DNA from: Parvibaculaceae bacterium Mf 1.05b.01
GTDB taxonomy: Bacteria; Pseudomonadota; Alphaproteobacteria; Parvibaculales; Parvibaculaceae
Length of the DNA: 64,000 nucleotides
NCBI GenBank assembly: GCA_000509225.1
Contig: BAOK01000001.1
Coordinates: forward strand, 806,001-870,000
Reading direction: 5' to 3'
Shown one piece after another: positions 54,890-63,755 of this stretch. Under the pieces are notes generated by a model, which did no database searches, was not told the DNA's origin, and saw nothing but the letters and a program-made list of their open reading frames with translations. The position numbers and the translations under genes are program-made. Position 1 is the first letter of the stretch, and every line of letters starts with the position of its first letter.

Positions 54890-56514
54890 TGGGGGCTCAA
54901 CCTGTAAATTGCGGCTTCCATATCAGAGGCGAAGTAAACATCGCCTGCCGCAGACACGGCCAGTCCGGTAGGGACATAGATGGGCAGGCCTTCTGCAGGG
55001 CCGGCAAAGCCGATGGGAAGGTCTGTTCCAATCACTGATTTTTCTCCCGATACGGAGATCATAGTGATCTGTTTGGCTCCGACTTCGGCGACATAGAGTG
55101 TTCCATCGGCGCTTCGATCAAAGCCTTCCGGGCCTGATAGCCCTTCTACGATCACCGTCTTTTCGCCGGTTTCAAGATTAACCTCAGAAATGGCGCCGGA
55201 GATGTTTTCAGAGACAAGCACATTGCCATTTTCAAGGGTGAGCAATGTTGATGGACCTGCGAGGTCGGTGGTAACGTCTGTCCGCTTGGTCCAATCGGTG
55301 TTATCGACGCGCACCAGCGCACCACGCGCATATTCTGCCACCAGCGTATCGCCACCCGGTAGCGGTAAGGCATCAAGGGGTGTCGTGAAGTTATGGTGGA
55401 TGTCACCCAGCTCACCGGTTGCGGTGTCGTAGCGTTGGACCATGCCAGCGGACCAACCGGCGAGGGCGATCTCGCGGCCATTGGCGCCGACGCTGATGGG
55501 GTAGTCAATATTGGCACCAAAAACACGTCCCACCTCGGAAATTTCACCGCTCTCAATATCGAGGGCGCGGAAGGAGAATAAGTCGCCGATATAGAGTGTT
55601 TCTTTGCCGTCTTCACCGGTCACTATGGCAAGGTCAGCGGCAACTGCGAGAGCGCCGCTGGTGAGTGGCGTGCTTTCGCCGGTTTCTGTGTTGATCCTGA
55701 TTACGGCGTTGTCGGCCATATTGGTGATCACCAGCTCATCGGTCGCGCTTATCGCCAGATTGTCGATAGCAGCATCAACTTCAGCGACCAATGTCTTTTC
55801 GCCGGTAGTGACATCGACCCGGACAACTTCGCCCCGCGCAGTGTCGACGACCCAGAGGTTTCCTTTTGAATCGAAGTTGACGGCGGCAGGCACCTCGAAC
55901 CCGTCCGCGATCACTTCCAGTTCTGCGGTGTCGACATCAACCCGTGCGACCTGACCTTTAAACCAAAGGGGACCGTAGAGTTTGCCGTCAGGCCCGAAGT
56001 CGAACCCATTCAAACCGCCCATGCCTTCCATGATCTTGCGAGGGGGCGCGTTTCCGGCCGGGTCGAGTTCGTAGAGCGCGTCGCCTAAGAAGACCTGTGT
56101 GGTGAATAGGCGTCCATCCGGCGACCAGGCAGTGGAGTTAAGGCCCGGCAGACCCTCAGCCAGTGTCAGGATCTCTCCGTCTTTGGTGCGAAGGTAATAC
56201 TTTCCATCAAGGAAGGCGGTCCAGCCGAGTTCGCCGTTTGGGCCTTCTTCCAGATCGTCCGCCATTCCTTCCGGCGCATCGATATAGATGGATGTGTCGC
56301 CGGTCTCTGCATCGATCTCATAAATCGCGCGGCCCAAGACGCTGCCTGCCAAAAGGCGATTGTCGGACGTGAAGGTGATGCCATGGATGCCATGAAACGC
56401 CGATCCTGGAACAACTTCTTCCAGTGTGAAACCGGCCACGCCTTCCGCGGCGTGCACAGGCATCAGCATGGCTGCCGACATCATCAATGTCGCTGTGAAC
56501 TTCTTGGTCAACAT
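54886..56514 (-). CDS. Secreted SMP-30/NHL-type beta-propeller protein
   Basis: The predicted 542-aa protein has a Sec signal (TLMMSAAMLMPVHAA) and repeated propeller blades: NGELGWTAFLDGKYYL, SPDGRLFTTQVFLGDALYEL, DGKLYGPLWFKGQVARVDVD, GNLWVVDTARGEVVRVD and others. This matches SMP-30/gluconolactonase-like or NHL-type propellers, probably two of them. ATG 56514 has GGGGGATAGG just upstream; the in-frame codons before it overlap that site. Substrate unknown. Confidence 0.78.
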   Translation of the reverse strand: MLTKKFTATLMMSAAMLMPVHAAEGVAGFTLEEVVPGSAFHGIHGITFTSDNRLLAGSVLGRAIYEIDAETGDTSIYIDAPEGMADDLEEGPNGELGWTAFLDGKYYLRTKDGEILTLAEGLPGLNSTAWSPDGRLFTTQVFLGDALYELDPAGNAPPRKIMEGMGGLNGFDFGPDGKLYGPLWFKGQVARVDVDTAELEVIADGFEVPAAVNFDSKGNLWVVDTARGEVVRVDVTTGEKTLVAEVDAAIDNLAISATDELVITNMADNAVIRINTETGESTPLTSGALAVAADLAIVTGEDGKETLYIGDLFSFRALDIESGEISEVGRVFGANIDYPISVGANGREIALAGWSAGMVQRYDTATGELGDIHHNFTTPLDALPLPGGDTLVAEYARGALVRVDNTDWTKRTDVTTDLAGPSTLLTLENGNVLVSENISGAISEVNLETGEKTVIVEGLSGPEGFDRSADGTLYVAEVGAKQITMISVSGEKSVIGTDLPIGFAGPAEGLPIYVPTGLAVSAAGDVYFASDMEAAIYRLSPQ

Positions 56515-56551
56515 AATCCTATCCCCCAATAGTTATGTTCTGCGCATGGCT

Positions 56552-56968
56552 TTAGAGAGCTGCGCGAATTTTTTGTGCTTGTTTTTCCAGTTCGGCCATA
56601 TCCGCCATCTCGCGCGCATGGAGCTTCATCTCCAAGCCGCTCCAGCGCGGAATGATGTGGTTGTGGAAATGAAAGACGGTCTGTCCTGCTTCTGCCCCGT
56701 TCAACTGGGCTATCATAACGCCTGGCGACCCAATCGCCTTTTTAACAGCTAAAGCAATCTTCTGGGTCACCTGCGCGAGCGCTGCGTAGTGCTCTGGTTC
56801 AAGGTCAAAAAGGTTCTCTGCCGGTGCCTTGGGAATGACAAGGGTATGGCCTTCGGCCTGCGGCATTACATCCATGAAGGAAAAGGTCCTGTCGTCTTCA
56901 TAGACCTTGATACACGGGGCTTCGCCCCTCAGGATTTTTGCGAAAATATTATTGTCATCATAGGCCAT
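56552..56968 (-). CDS. HIT-family nucleotide hydrolase or transferase
   Basis: The 138-aa histidine-triad protein has FMDVMPQAEGHTLVIPK and the triad itself, HFHNHIIPR (about residues 96-104). HIT proteins of the HINT branch hydrolyse purine nucleotide phosphoramidates. It starts 9 bases after the FemAB-like gene, in the same operon. Confidence 0.92.
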   Translation of the reverse strand: MAYDDNNIFAKILRGEAPCIKVYEDDRTFSFMDVMPQAEGHTLVIPKAPAENLFDLEPEHYAALAQVTQKIALAVKKAIGSPGVMIAQLNGAEAGQTVFHFHNHIIPRWSGLEMKLHAREMADMAELEKQAQKIRAAL

Positions 56969-56977
56969 GAATGTTTC

Positions 56978-58159
56978 CTAGGTCTCGTCGCCGGATTGCC
57001 GAAATGGTGCGTGCCTGCTCAGCGCGGCAATGTCATGATCTATATGACGCCGCTCTTGTTCAAGATAGTGCTCCACGGCCTCCCGGAAGCTTGGATTGGC
57101 GATATAGTGGGCGGAATAGGTGTGGGTTGGCAAATAGCCACGGGCAAGCTTGTGAGCTCCTTGAGCGCCCGCTTCGACCTTCTTCAGCCCTCTGGTGATG
57201 GCAAAATCGATGGCCTGATAATAGCAAACCTCAAAATGTAGAAATGGATGGTGCTCGATGCAGCCCCAATTCCTGCCGAACAAGGTTTCCGAACCGACAA
57301 AATTGAGCGCACCGGCAATATAGCGGCCTTCACGCTTTGCCATGATCAGAAGCGTTTCGTCGGCCATGGTTTCGCCGATCATGGAGAAGAACTCACGTGT
57401 CAGATAGGGCGAGCCCCATTTGCGCATGCCGGTATCGGTGTAGAACTCGAAAAAGGCGTCCCAATGGGTTTCTGTCAGGTCGGACCCAGTTACCCATTCG
57501 ATTTCAATGCCATTTTCAAGCGCGCGTGCGCGTTCTTTGCGGAGGTTTTTGCGTTTGCGCGACGCAAGGTCGTCCAAAAAGCCGTCAAAGGTTTCGTAGC
57601 CATTGTTCAGCCAGTGAAACTGCTGGTCTGTACGCTGGAGAAAGCCCAGCTCGCCCAGTCTTGTCCATTGGTTCTCAGGCAAAAAGGTGAGGTGAACAGA
57701 AGAGACTTCCAGCTGCCGCGCCAGCTCGATCATGCCGGCTGTCAATTGGTCTTCAGTTCGCTCCTGAAACAGGCCAGGACGGGCCAGAATGCGTCGACTG
57801 GTGGCTGGTGTGAAGGGGACAGAGACTTGCAGCTTCGGATAATAGTTGCCGCCGGCGCGCTCAAAAGCATCGGCCCAGCCATAGTCGAAGACATATTCGC
57901 CCTGGCTGTGACTTTTCATATACATCGGAACGACACCAGCGAGGCTGCCATCGGGCTCTTCAAGGATGAGATGGTGAGGCGCCCAACCGGTTCTGGCGGT
58001 CGCTGATCCACTTTCTTCCAGCGCCTTCAGAAAGGCGTGAGACAGGAAGGGTACGTCTGGAACCTCGCCACCTGGATTGGCACAAGCATCCCAGGCCGCC
58101 GCTGGAATTTCTTCCATGCGGGGCACGACCTTCATCACCACCTGTTCGGCATCACCCAT
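56978..58159 (-). CDS. FemAB-like DUF482 protein
   Basis: The 393-aa protein is a DUF482 (PF04339) member of the GNAT/FemAB group: an N-terminal acyltransferase-like half (VPDVPFLSHAFLKALEESGS, GWAPHHLILEEPDGSLAGVV) and a C-terminal half with RKRKNLRKERARALENGIEI and AIDFAITRGLKKVEAGAQGA. The role is unknown; aminoacyl or acyl transfer to envelope material is inference. ATG 58159 is used, 10 bases after the RidA stop; a TTG at 58177 would overlap RidA. Confidence 0.85.
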   Translation of the reverse strand: MGDAEQVVMKVVPRMEEIPAAAWDACANPGGEVPDVPFLSHAFLKALEESGSATARTGWAPHHLILEEPDGSLAGVVPMYMKSHSQGEYVFDYGWADAFERAGGNYYPKLQVSVPFTPATSRRILARPGLFQERTEDQLTAGMIELARQLEVSSVHLTFLPENQWTRLGELGFLQRTDQQFHWLNNGYETFDGFLDDLASRKRKNLRKERARALENGIEIEWVTGSDLTETHWDAFFEFYTDTGMRKWGSPYLTREFFSMIGETMADETLLIMAKREGRYIAGALNFVGSETLFGRNWGCIEHHPFLHFEVCYYQAIDFAITRGLKKVEAGAQGAHKLARGYLPTHTYSAHYIANPSFREAVEHYLEQERRHIDHDIAALSRHAPFRQSGDET

Positions 58160-58169
58160 AAGCTGGTGC

Positions 58170-58637
58170 TCACGCAATCTCGAAGATGGCTTCGACTTCT
58201 ACCGCCACGTCGAAGGGCAGTGACGGCGCGCCGACGGCGAAGCGGGCATGTTTGCCTTTCTCGCCAAACACCTCAACCATGAGATCGGAGGCACCGTTCA
58301 TGACGGCCGGGTGGTCGCCGAACTCAGGCACTGAATTCACAAAGCCGCCCAGCTTCACGCAGCGGGTGACACGATCGAGGTCACCGTCAAGCGCGGCAGA
58401 CAATTGGGACAATATGTTAATTGCACAGAGGCGGGCTGCAGCTTTTGCTTCGTCGACATTGAATTTGTCACCGACTTTGCCCTGGAACTCCAGACCGCTT
58501 GGCCCTACAGGGACCTGGCCGGAGATGAAGACAAGATTGCCTGAAATGATGTAAGGCGAGTATGTCCCTGCCGCAGGTGTTGGTTTTGGAAGGGTGATCC
58601 CCAGTTTGCTCAACTTGGCTGCAGTACTTTCACTCAT
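58170..58637 (-). CDS. RidA-family enamine/imine deaminase-like protein
   Basis: The 155-aa protein belongs to the YjgF/RidA family in its longer form (about 150 aa): SGNLVFISGQVPVGPSGLEF, CVKLGGFVNSVPEF and the C-terminal HARFAVGAPSLPFDVAVEVE with the conserved Arg. RidA hydrolyses reactive 2-aminoacrylate and imines; the subfamily's activity is not certain here. It starts the operon RidA-DUF482-HIT-propeller-VOC. It is divergent from the agmatine-deiminase-like gene across 90 bases with no clear shared site. Confidence 0.9.
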   Translation of the reverse strand: MSESTAAKLSKLGITLPKPTPAAGTYSPYIISGNLVFISGQVPVGPSGLEFQGKVGDKFNVDEAKAAARLCAINILSQLSAALDGDLDRVTRCVKLGGFVNSVPEFGDHPAVMNGASDLMVEVFGEKGKHARFAVGAPSLPFDVAVEVEAIFEIA

Positions 58638-58727
58638 TGTAACATCCTGTCAGTGATTTTTCTTTCTCAGCAGTTTACGGCACAATGGACCTTCTGCGCA
58701 GTGTTTTGAGTCGGATTAGGGGACCTG

Positions 58728-59780
58728 ATGGACGATTATTTGCACTCTCCGGTGGGTGAGGGGTTTTTTCTGCCGGGAGAGTGGGAGCCGCACAAGCGGT
58801 GTTGGGTGCAATGGCCGTCGCGAGCTGATCGCTGGCGAGATTTGCTGCCCCAGGCTTATGCTGAAGCGGCAGAAGTTATACGTACAATTGCGGAATACGA
58901 GCCGGTGACGGTGATCGTCCGGGACGAGGATGTGTCTCAGGCGCGATTTGCTTGTGGTCGCAACAAAAATGTTCAGTTTCTTGAACTCCCAATTGATGAT
59001 TGCTGGGCGCGGGACACAGCGCCAATGTTTCTAAGCAATGGCGAGGACGCTGTTGCCGGCATTGCCTGGCAGTTCAATGGCTGGGGAAATTCTGTTCATG
59101 GGATAGCGAGAGATGCAGCCCTCGCTGAACGGGTTCTCCGACACGAAAACATGAAGAGCTTCGCGGCCGACATGGTTTTGGAAGGCGGCGCCATCAGTGC
59201 TGACGGATACGGAACTGTGCTCACAACAGAAGAGTGTCTTCTCAATGAAGACCGCAATCCGGAATTGACCCGGCCTGAGATTGAAGAGCGACTTGCGCTC
59301 TTTCTGGGGGCTCGGAAGGTTGTGTGGCTTGGCGGCGGACTGGCCGCAGACCCAACACAAGGGCAGGTTAGTCGAGTTGCTGTGTTTGCCAGGCGAGATC
59401 GCGTGCTTGTTTCAGAAGTATCAGACCCTGATGATTTCGACCGGGCGACATTGGAGGACAATAAGGCTCATTTGGAGGCGGCTATCACAGCACGAGGTGA
59501 CAAGCTCACGATCACGTCAGTGCCTCTGCCGCAGAATCCACAAACGGGCTTTGATGGGAAACCGCTGGCGTCAAACTATTTGGATTATTATGTGGCAAAT
59601 GGTGCGGTGATCGTTCCCGCGTATGGAGATCCGAACGACACTGTCGCTGCCTCGATCATCGGCGCGGTCTATTCAGATAGAAAGGTCGTGCAGGTGCCAA
59701 CACCTGTGCTTGCCAAAGGGGGAGGTGCCATCAGGCGTTTCACCCAGCCTGAACCGGCTTTACCTGGTAGCAGCGGCTGA
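58728..59780 (+). CDS. Agmatine-deiminase-like protein lacking catalytic residues
   Basis: The fold is clearly that of the agmatine deiminase/PPAD family: start with LPGEWEPHKRCWVQWP, then PIDDCWARDTAPMF, MVLEGGAISADGYGTVLTTE and CLLNEDRNP, and length 350 aa. The active site has changed. The usual NGHVDN, with catalytic His and Asp, reads QGQVSR (Gln213, Ser215). The usual C-terminal GGGNIHCITQ, with the Cys nucleophile, reads GGGAIRRFTQ (Arg336, Arg337). The reading frame is intact with no frameshift, so it is either a pseudoenzyme, a new function, or early decay. Real agmatine to N-carbamoylputrescine activity is unlikely. The ATG has GGGGACCTG before it. Confidence 0.85.
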   Translation: MDDYLHSPVGEGFFLPGEWEPHKRCWVQWPSRADRWRDLLPQAYAEAAEVIRTIAEYEPVTVIVRDEDVSQARFACGRNKNVQFLELPIDDCWARDTAPMFLSNGEDAVAGIAWQFNGWGNSVHGIARDAALAERVLRHENMKSFAADMVLEGGAISADGYGTVLTTEECLLNEDRNPELTRPEIEERLALFLGARKVVWLGGGLAADPTQGQVSRVAVFARRDRVLVSEVSDPDDFDRATLEDNKAHLEAAITARGDKLTITSVPLPQNPQTGFDGKPLASNYLDYYVANGAVIVPAYGDPNDTVAASIIGAVYSDRKVVQVPTPVLAKGGGAIRRFTQPEPALPGSSG

Positions 59781-60476
59781 GCGGTTTTCGGTCGCTTTGC
59801 GTTTTTCGCGATACATTGCCCGATCTGATTGGGCGAGAAGTTCTTCAAATGCGGTTTCGCCCGTGTAGTTTGCAAGACCCATGCTGGCCCGTACTTGAAC
59901 TTTTTTCCGTTTCCAGGTCACTTCGAGACTGTTCAACTCTTCCAACATCACGCGCGCGCGTTTGCGTGCAGGAATGTGTTCTGCGCGCACGAAGAGGACT
60001 GCAAACTCATCGCCACCAAGGCGTGCTGCAAAGTCTGTCGCCCGAATGTTTGTGCCCAACTGTCTTCCAACTGCGCGGAGAACTTCGTCGCCGGCTGCGT
60101 GCCCAAGAGTATCGTTGATGGGTTTGAATTCATCCAAATCAATGTAGGCAAGGACACCCGTCTCTTTATGGCGTGAGGAGGTTTGCAGTTCACGGCGCAC
60201 TGCATCATAGAAACCCCGCCGGTTGAGAAGGCCGGTGAGTTCATCTGTTTTTGCCAAAGATTCCAACGTACGCACACGGGCGTTGAGTTCCGCAATGCGC
60301 TGTTCTGCCTCGGCTGCATATTCAAGGGCTTTGACGACAACAGTGTCAGGATCTACCGACTCCTGTGCTTCTCTGAGCAGTTCGCAGCGAAGGCGCATCT
60401 CCATGGTGTCAATGACCGGATGAATGCTCTCGCTAAATGTGTTCGCAGCTCGCTCATTTGATATCTGCTGGCCCAT
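59760..60476 (-). CDS. Diguanylate cyclase (GGDEF domain)
   Basis: The 238-aa protein makes cyclic di-GMP. A helical N-terminal region of about 70 residues includes a probable coiled coil (VKALEYAAEAEQRIAELNAR). The GGDEF domain follows, about residues 75-235, with LDEFKPINDTLGHAAGDEVL, an intact GGDEF at 154-158 and the inhibitory I-site RxxD at 145-148 (RATD), exactly five residues before GGDEF. No membrane segment is seen, so the sensor is cytosolic or the protein is recruited. Its end overlaps the convergent aguA-like gene by 21 bases. Confidence 0.93.
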   Translation of the reverse strand: MGQQISNERAANTFSESIHPVIDTMEMRLRCELLREAQESVDPDTVVVKALEYAAEAEQRIAELNARVRTLESLAKTDELTGLLNRRGFYDAVRRELQTSSRHKETGVLAYIDLDEFKPINDTLGHAAGDEVLRAVGRQLGTNIRATDFAARLGGDEFAVLFVRAEHIPARKRARVMLEELNSLEVTWKRKKVQVRASMGLANYTGETAFEELLAQSDRAMYREKRKATENRSAAATR

Positions 60477-60648
60477 TGCCTGGTCTCCTTAAGACGCACC
60501 GCCGACGGTCTGCGCGCATGTGTTTGGAGGATCAGTCGCAAACGACGTGCCAATATGAGAACGGCAGAATCCTTGAGGAATTGGATTTTGAGCTATATGT
60601 AGCGGCAGAATTTGCCGGGTGCCAAAGGCGCGAGATGTCTTTGTTTGC

Positions 60649-61614
60649 CTAGAGCGTGACAGGGTTTGGAAGTGCCTTTCCGGCGAAAAAAGCGTCCAGA
60701 TTGTCGAGTGCACAAAAGCCCATGGCATTACGGGTTTCAAGTGTGGCGCTGCCCAGGTGTGGAAGCAGAAATGTGTTTGGAAGCGTCCGGTAGCGTGGGT
60801 CCAACTGAGGTTCATCATTGAAAACATCGAGACCCGCAGCGCCTATATGGCCAGATTTGAGTGCGCTGATGAGCGCATTATCGTCCACAAGGTCGCCTCG
60901 GGCGGTGTTTACGATGATAGCGCCGGGAGGAAGGGCCTGCAGCGTCCCGGTGTTGATGATGCCACGCGTTTGGGGTGTTGAGGCAGCATGGATCGATAGA
61001 AAGTCGCAGTTTGGGAGGAGACTTTCCAAACTGTCATGGTAGTGGGCTCCTGCTTCCTCGTGCTCCGGCAGCTGGCTTCGATTGTGATAGTGGATTTCCA
61101 TATCGAAGGCTTGGGCACGCTTTGCCACAGCGCGCCCGATACGGCCCATACCGAGAATGCCGAGACGCTTTCCGGTGAGATCTCGGCCCAGAAAACCGGT
61201 TGGGGCCCAGTTCCGCCAGGTATTTTGTCGGATGGCTTGTTCCCCGTTGCCGGCCCCACGGGCCGCACCGAGCAGCAGGAGCATAGCGATATCGGCCGTC
61301 GCATTGGTCAGGACGCCAGGTGTGTTGCTCACCGCTATCTTGCGTTCCTGCGCTGCGGCGACATCAATCTGATCATACCCCACAGAGAATGTGGCGATCA
61401 TTTGAATGGATCGGGGCAGGCGCTCGATAACCTCGCGGTTGAGGGTGTCCGTCACGGTGACCAGGAGTGCATCTGCGCTTTTTGCGCGCTCAATCAATTC
61501 TTCTTGTCCGTAAATTTCATCTGACCCGTTAAGGTCAGGCTGATAGTCTTTTTGCATTCTTTCTTCGACGGCTGGCGGGAGCTTTCGCGTAACAAGGATT
61601 CTTGGTTTGGACAT
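60649..61614 (-). CDS. D-2-hydroxyacid dehydrogenase, glyoxylate/hydroxypyruvate reductase type
   Basis: From ATG 61614 the protein is 321 aa. It has the Rossmann motif GILGMGRIGRAVAKRAQAF (GxGxxG at 155-160) and the triad Arg239 (NTARGDLVDD), Glu268 (LDVFNDEPQLDP) and His286 (LPHLGSATLETR). It matches the GRHPR branch, which reduces glyoxylate or hydroxypyruvate with NAD(P)H. The frame is open 47 codons upstream but those residues are basic and not family-like, and a divergent gene starts at the same point. Confidence 0.9.
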   Translation of the reverse strand: MSKPRILVTRKLPPAVEERMQKDYQPDLNGSDEIYGQEELIERAKSADALLVTVTDTLNREVIERLPRSIQMIATFSVGYDQIDVAAAQERKIAVSNTPGVLTNATADIAMLLLLGAARGAGNGEQAIRQNTWRNWAPTGFLGRDLTGKRLGILGMGRIGRAVAKRAQAFDMEIHYHNRSQLPEHEEAGAHYHDSLESLLPNCDFLSIHAASTPQTRGIINTGTLQALPPGAIIVNTARGDLVDDNALISALKSGHIGAAGLDVFNDEPQLDPRYRTLPNTFLLPHLGSATLETRNAMGFCALDNLDAFFAGKALPNPVTL

Positions 61615-62482
61615 GAGTTTTTTTCGATCTAAAGAGCGTCGGCGGCCACACGGGCGTGATGTACATTCGCGTCTATTTTCGACGGTCGCAAGTGGCTTGT
61701 CAGTGGTTTTTGTGGCGACATCAGCAAGCAGTGCGTTTGCTGCAGAGCTTGCCAATCACCGGGCGGCTTACGATCTCAAACTGTCGGCAGCAGAATCCAG
61801 TGCAGATATTGCAGGTCTCTCGGGCCGCATGGTGTTGGAATGGACTGGCAATAGTTGCGATGGGTACACACTGACACAACGGCTGGTTACTCAGCTCTCA
61901 GACACAGACGGCGGCGTGATGGTTCGGGATCTTCGCATGACCTCCTGGGAAAGTGGTGATGGCGACCAGTTTCGTTTTGAGGTGCAGCGTTATGCCGGCG
62001 CTCAGTTGGACGAAACAGTATCGGGATTTGCGGAGCGATCTGGGGCATCTTCAGCGGCCACCTTCTCTCAGCCTAGCGATGTTGTTCTGGACCTGCCGGA
62101 TGACATTGTATTTCCAAGTGAATTCGTGCGGGATCTGGTGGAGACAGCAACTACGGGCAAGTCGCTTATGAGTGCATCCGTTTTTGAAGGTGCGGAGACG
62201 GACCACTATTTCCTGGTCAGCTCCTTTATCGGTAAGCCGAGCAGAGCGGACACAGATGCTGTTGCCAAAGAGGGTGTGGGCATGGACCTTGAGGGTGCGT
62301 CTTCCTGGCCGGTTCAGGTAAGCTATTTTTTGCCGCATGAGCATGAAGGTGTTCCCGACTACCAGGTCTCCTATCGATTGTTCGAGAATGGTGTCTCTTC
62401 GAATATGCGCCTGGACTATGGCGACATCGTCATTGATGGCACCTTGACGGACCTTACCTATCTCGTTCCCGATCCCTGTTAG
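61613..62482 (+). CDS. EipB-like (DUF1849) periplasmic envelope-integrity protein
   Basis: The 289-aa product has an N-terminal signal preceded by a basic stretch (RSKERRRPHGRDVHSR, then LSVVFVATSASSAFA). The mature part begins near AELANHRAAYDLKLS, and the family features are GRMVLEWTGNSCDGYTLTQR and the C-terminal DPC, giving two Cys that in EipB form a disulfide. EipB, described in Brucella, is a beta-spiral protein needed for envelope integrity. A TTG at 61607 has better spacing from AAGGA at 61594-61598 and is a fair alternative start. The start overlaps that of the divergent dehydrogenase (CATG). Confidence 0.82.
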   Translation: MSFFRSKERRRPHGRDVHSRLFSTVASGLSVVFVATSASSAFAAELANHRAAYDLKLSAAESSADIAGLSGRMVLEWTGNSCDGYTLTQRLVTQLSDTDGGVMVRDLRMTSWESGDGDQFRFEVQRYAGAQLDETVSGFAERSGASSAATFSQPSDVVLDLPDDIVFPSEFVRDLVETATTGKSLMSASVFEGAETDHYFLVSSFIGKPSRADTDAVAKEGVGMDLEGASSWPVQVSYFLPHEHEGVPDYQVSYRLFENGVSSNMRLDYGDIVIDGTLTDLTYLVPDPC

Positions 62483-62485
62483 GGA

Positions 62486-63754
62486 CTAGCGTTTGAGCCC
62501 GCGTCCCTTTTTGATGGCGTCCTCGCCGAATTTTGCGCGGACGCTATCCATGGCGCGTTCTGCGTCTGCGCGACGGGTCGCGCCTGGATTGAGAAGGTCG
62601 GCTGGGTCTGCCAGATCTGCATCTGTCAGTGACGACATTCCGATCCCCATAAGACGAAATGGTGTGCCATCAGCTTCGGGCTCCAGCAGCGGAAGCGCCG
62701 TCTCATAAAGGACATCTGCAAGAAGTGTTGGGTTGGGAAGTGTTTGGCTGCGGGTCCGTGATTTGAAGCTTGCTGTTTTCAGCTTCAGCGTTACTGTTTT
62801 TCCGGCAATCTCGGCTTTCTTGGCGCGTTTGGCGACCCTCTCGCATAAGGGCCAGAGTTTGCGCTTTAGCTCTTCGACGTCTGAAATATCATCAAAGAAG
62901 GTGGTCTCCGCGGAAATGCTCTTCGCGGCGCCATGCGGCTTGATCCGCCGACTGTCCTGGCAGTTGGAGAGTTGCCACAGGCGACGCCCCATCGACCCGT
63001 AGCGCGCCATCAACGCGCTTTCTTCATATTGCCGCAAATGACGGACGAGCGTGATGCCGTCCTTCTTCAGTTTCGCGTTAAAGGCTTTGCCGACGCCCCA
63101 GATGATCGAAACAGGCTTGTCGCCCAGAAAATCCATGGCTTCTTCTTCGCCAATGATCGAGAAGCCCCGCGGTTTGTTGAGGTCTGATGCGACTTTAGCG
63201 AGGAACTTGTTGAAGCTCAGGCCGACGGAGACTGTGATCCCAATTTCCTCTTCGATACGGTTCACAAGGCGCAGCATTGTCAGCGCAGGTGGGGCATGGT
63301 GCAGGCGCTCGGTGCCACTTAAGTCCATGAATGCTTCATCGATGGATAGTGGTTCGACCAGTGGCGTGAGCTCACGCATTAACGCACGGACCTCACCTCC
63401 TGCTTTTGCGTATTTTTCCATATTCGGTTTTACGACTACGGCGTCCGGGCAGGCCTTCAGTGCTTTGAACATGGGCATTGCCGAGCCCACACCACGGATA
63501 CGTGCAATGTAACAGGCGGTGCTGACGACTCCGCGTTTCCCGCCTCCGATAATGACTGGTTTGTCTTTCAGGTCTGGATTGTCGCGCTTTTCTACCGCAG
63601 CGTAGAAAGCGTCGCAGTCCAGATGGGCAATGCTGAGCTCGTGAAGCTCTGGATGGTGTAATACTCTCGGGCGTCTGCAGGCTGGACACCTGTTTTTATC
63701 CTTAGGGACAGGCTCAAGGCAGTCCCGGCAATATCCATGGGTGGGCCGGGCCAT
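62486..63754 (-). CDS. dinB: DNA polymerase IV (DinB) with N-terminal zinc finger
   Basis: Y-family polymerase for translesion synthesis. From ATG 63754 it is 422 aa. The N-terminal extension has a CxxC/CxxC zinc site (Cys9, Cys12, Cys23, Cys26), as in other alphaproteobacterial Pol IV proteins. The palm has [18 protein letters not shown] and the acidic pair in [15 protein letters not shown], followed by the [20 protein letters not shown] segment. The ATG lies one base after the stop of the ROK-family gene, so the two share a transcript. Confidence 0.93.
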   Translation of the reverse strand: MARPTHGYCRDCLEPVPKDKNRCPACRRPRVLHHPELHELSIAHLDCDAFYAAVEKRDNPDLKDKPVIIGGGKRGVVSTACYIARIRGVGSAMPMFKALKACPDAVVVKPNMEKYAKAGGEVRALMRELTPLVEPLSIDEAFMDLSGTERLHHAPPALTMLRLVNRIEEEIGITVSVGLSFNKFLAKVASDLNKPRGFSIIGEEEAMDFLGDKPVSIIWGVGKAFNAKLKKDGITLVRHLRQYEESALMARYGSMGRRLWQLSNCQDSRRIKPHGAAKSISAETTFFDDISDVEELKRKLWPLCERVAKRAKKAEIAGKTVTLKLKTASFKSRTRSQTLPNPTLLADVLYETALPLLEPEADGTPFRLMGIGMSSLTDADLADPADLLNPGATRRADAERAMDSVRAKFGEDAIKKGRGLKR

Positions 63755-63755
63755 A

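Noticed and set aside
61615-61755. A 47-residue N-terminal extension of the hydroxyacid dehydrogenase
   Set aside because: The extension lies over the EipB-like signal sequence, is basic and unlike the family, which normally starts at MSKPRIL.
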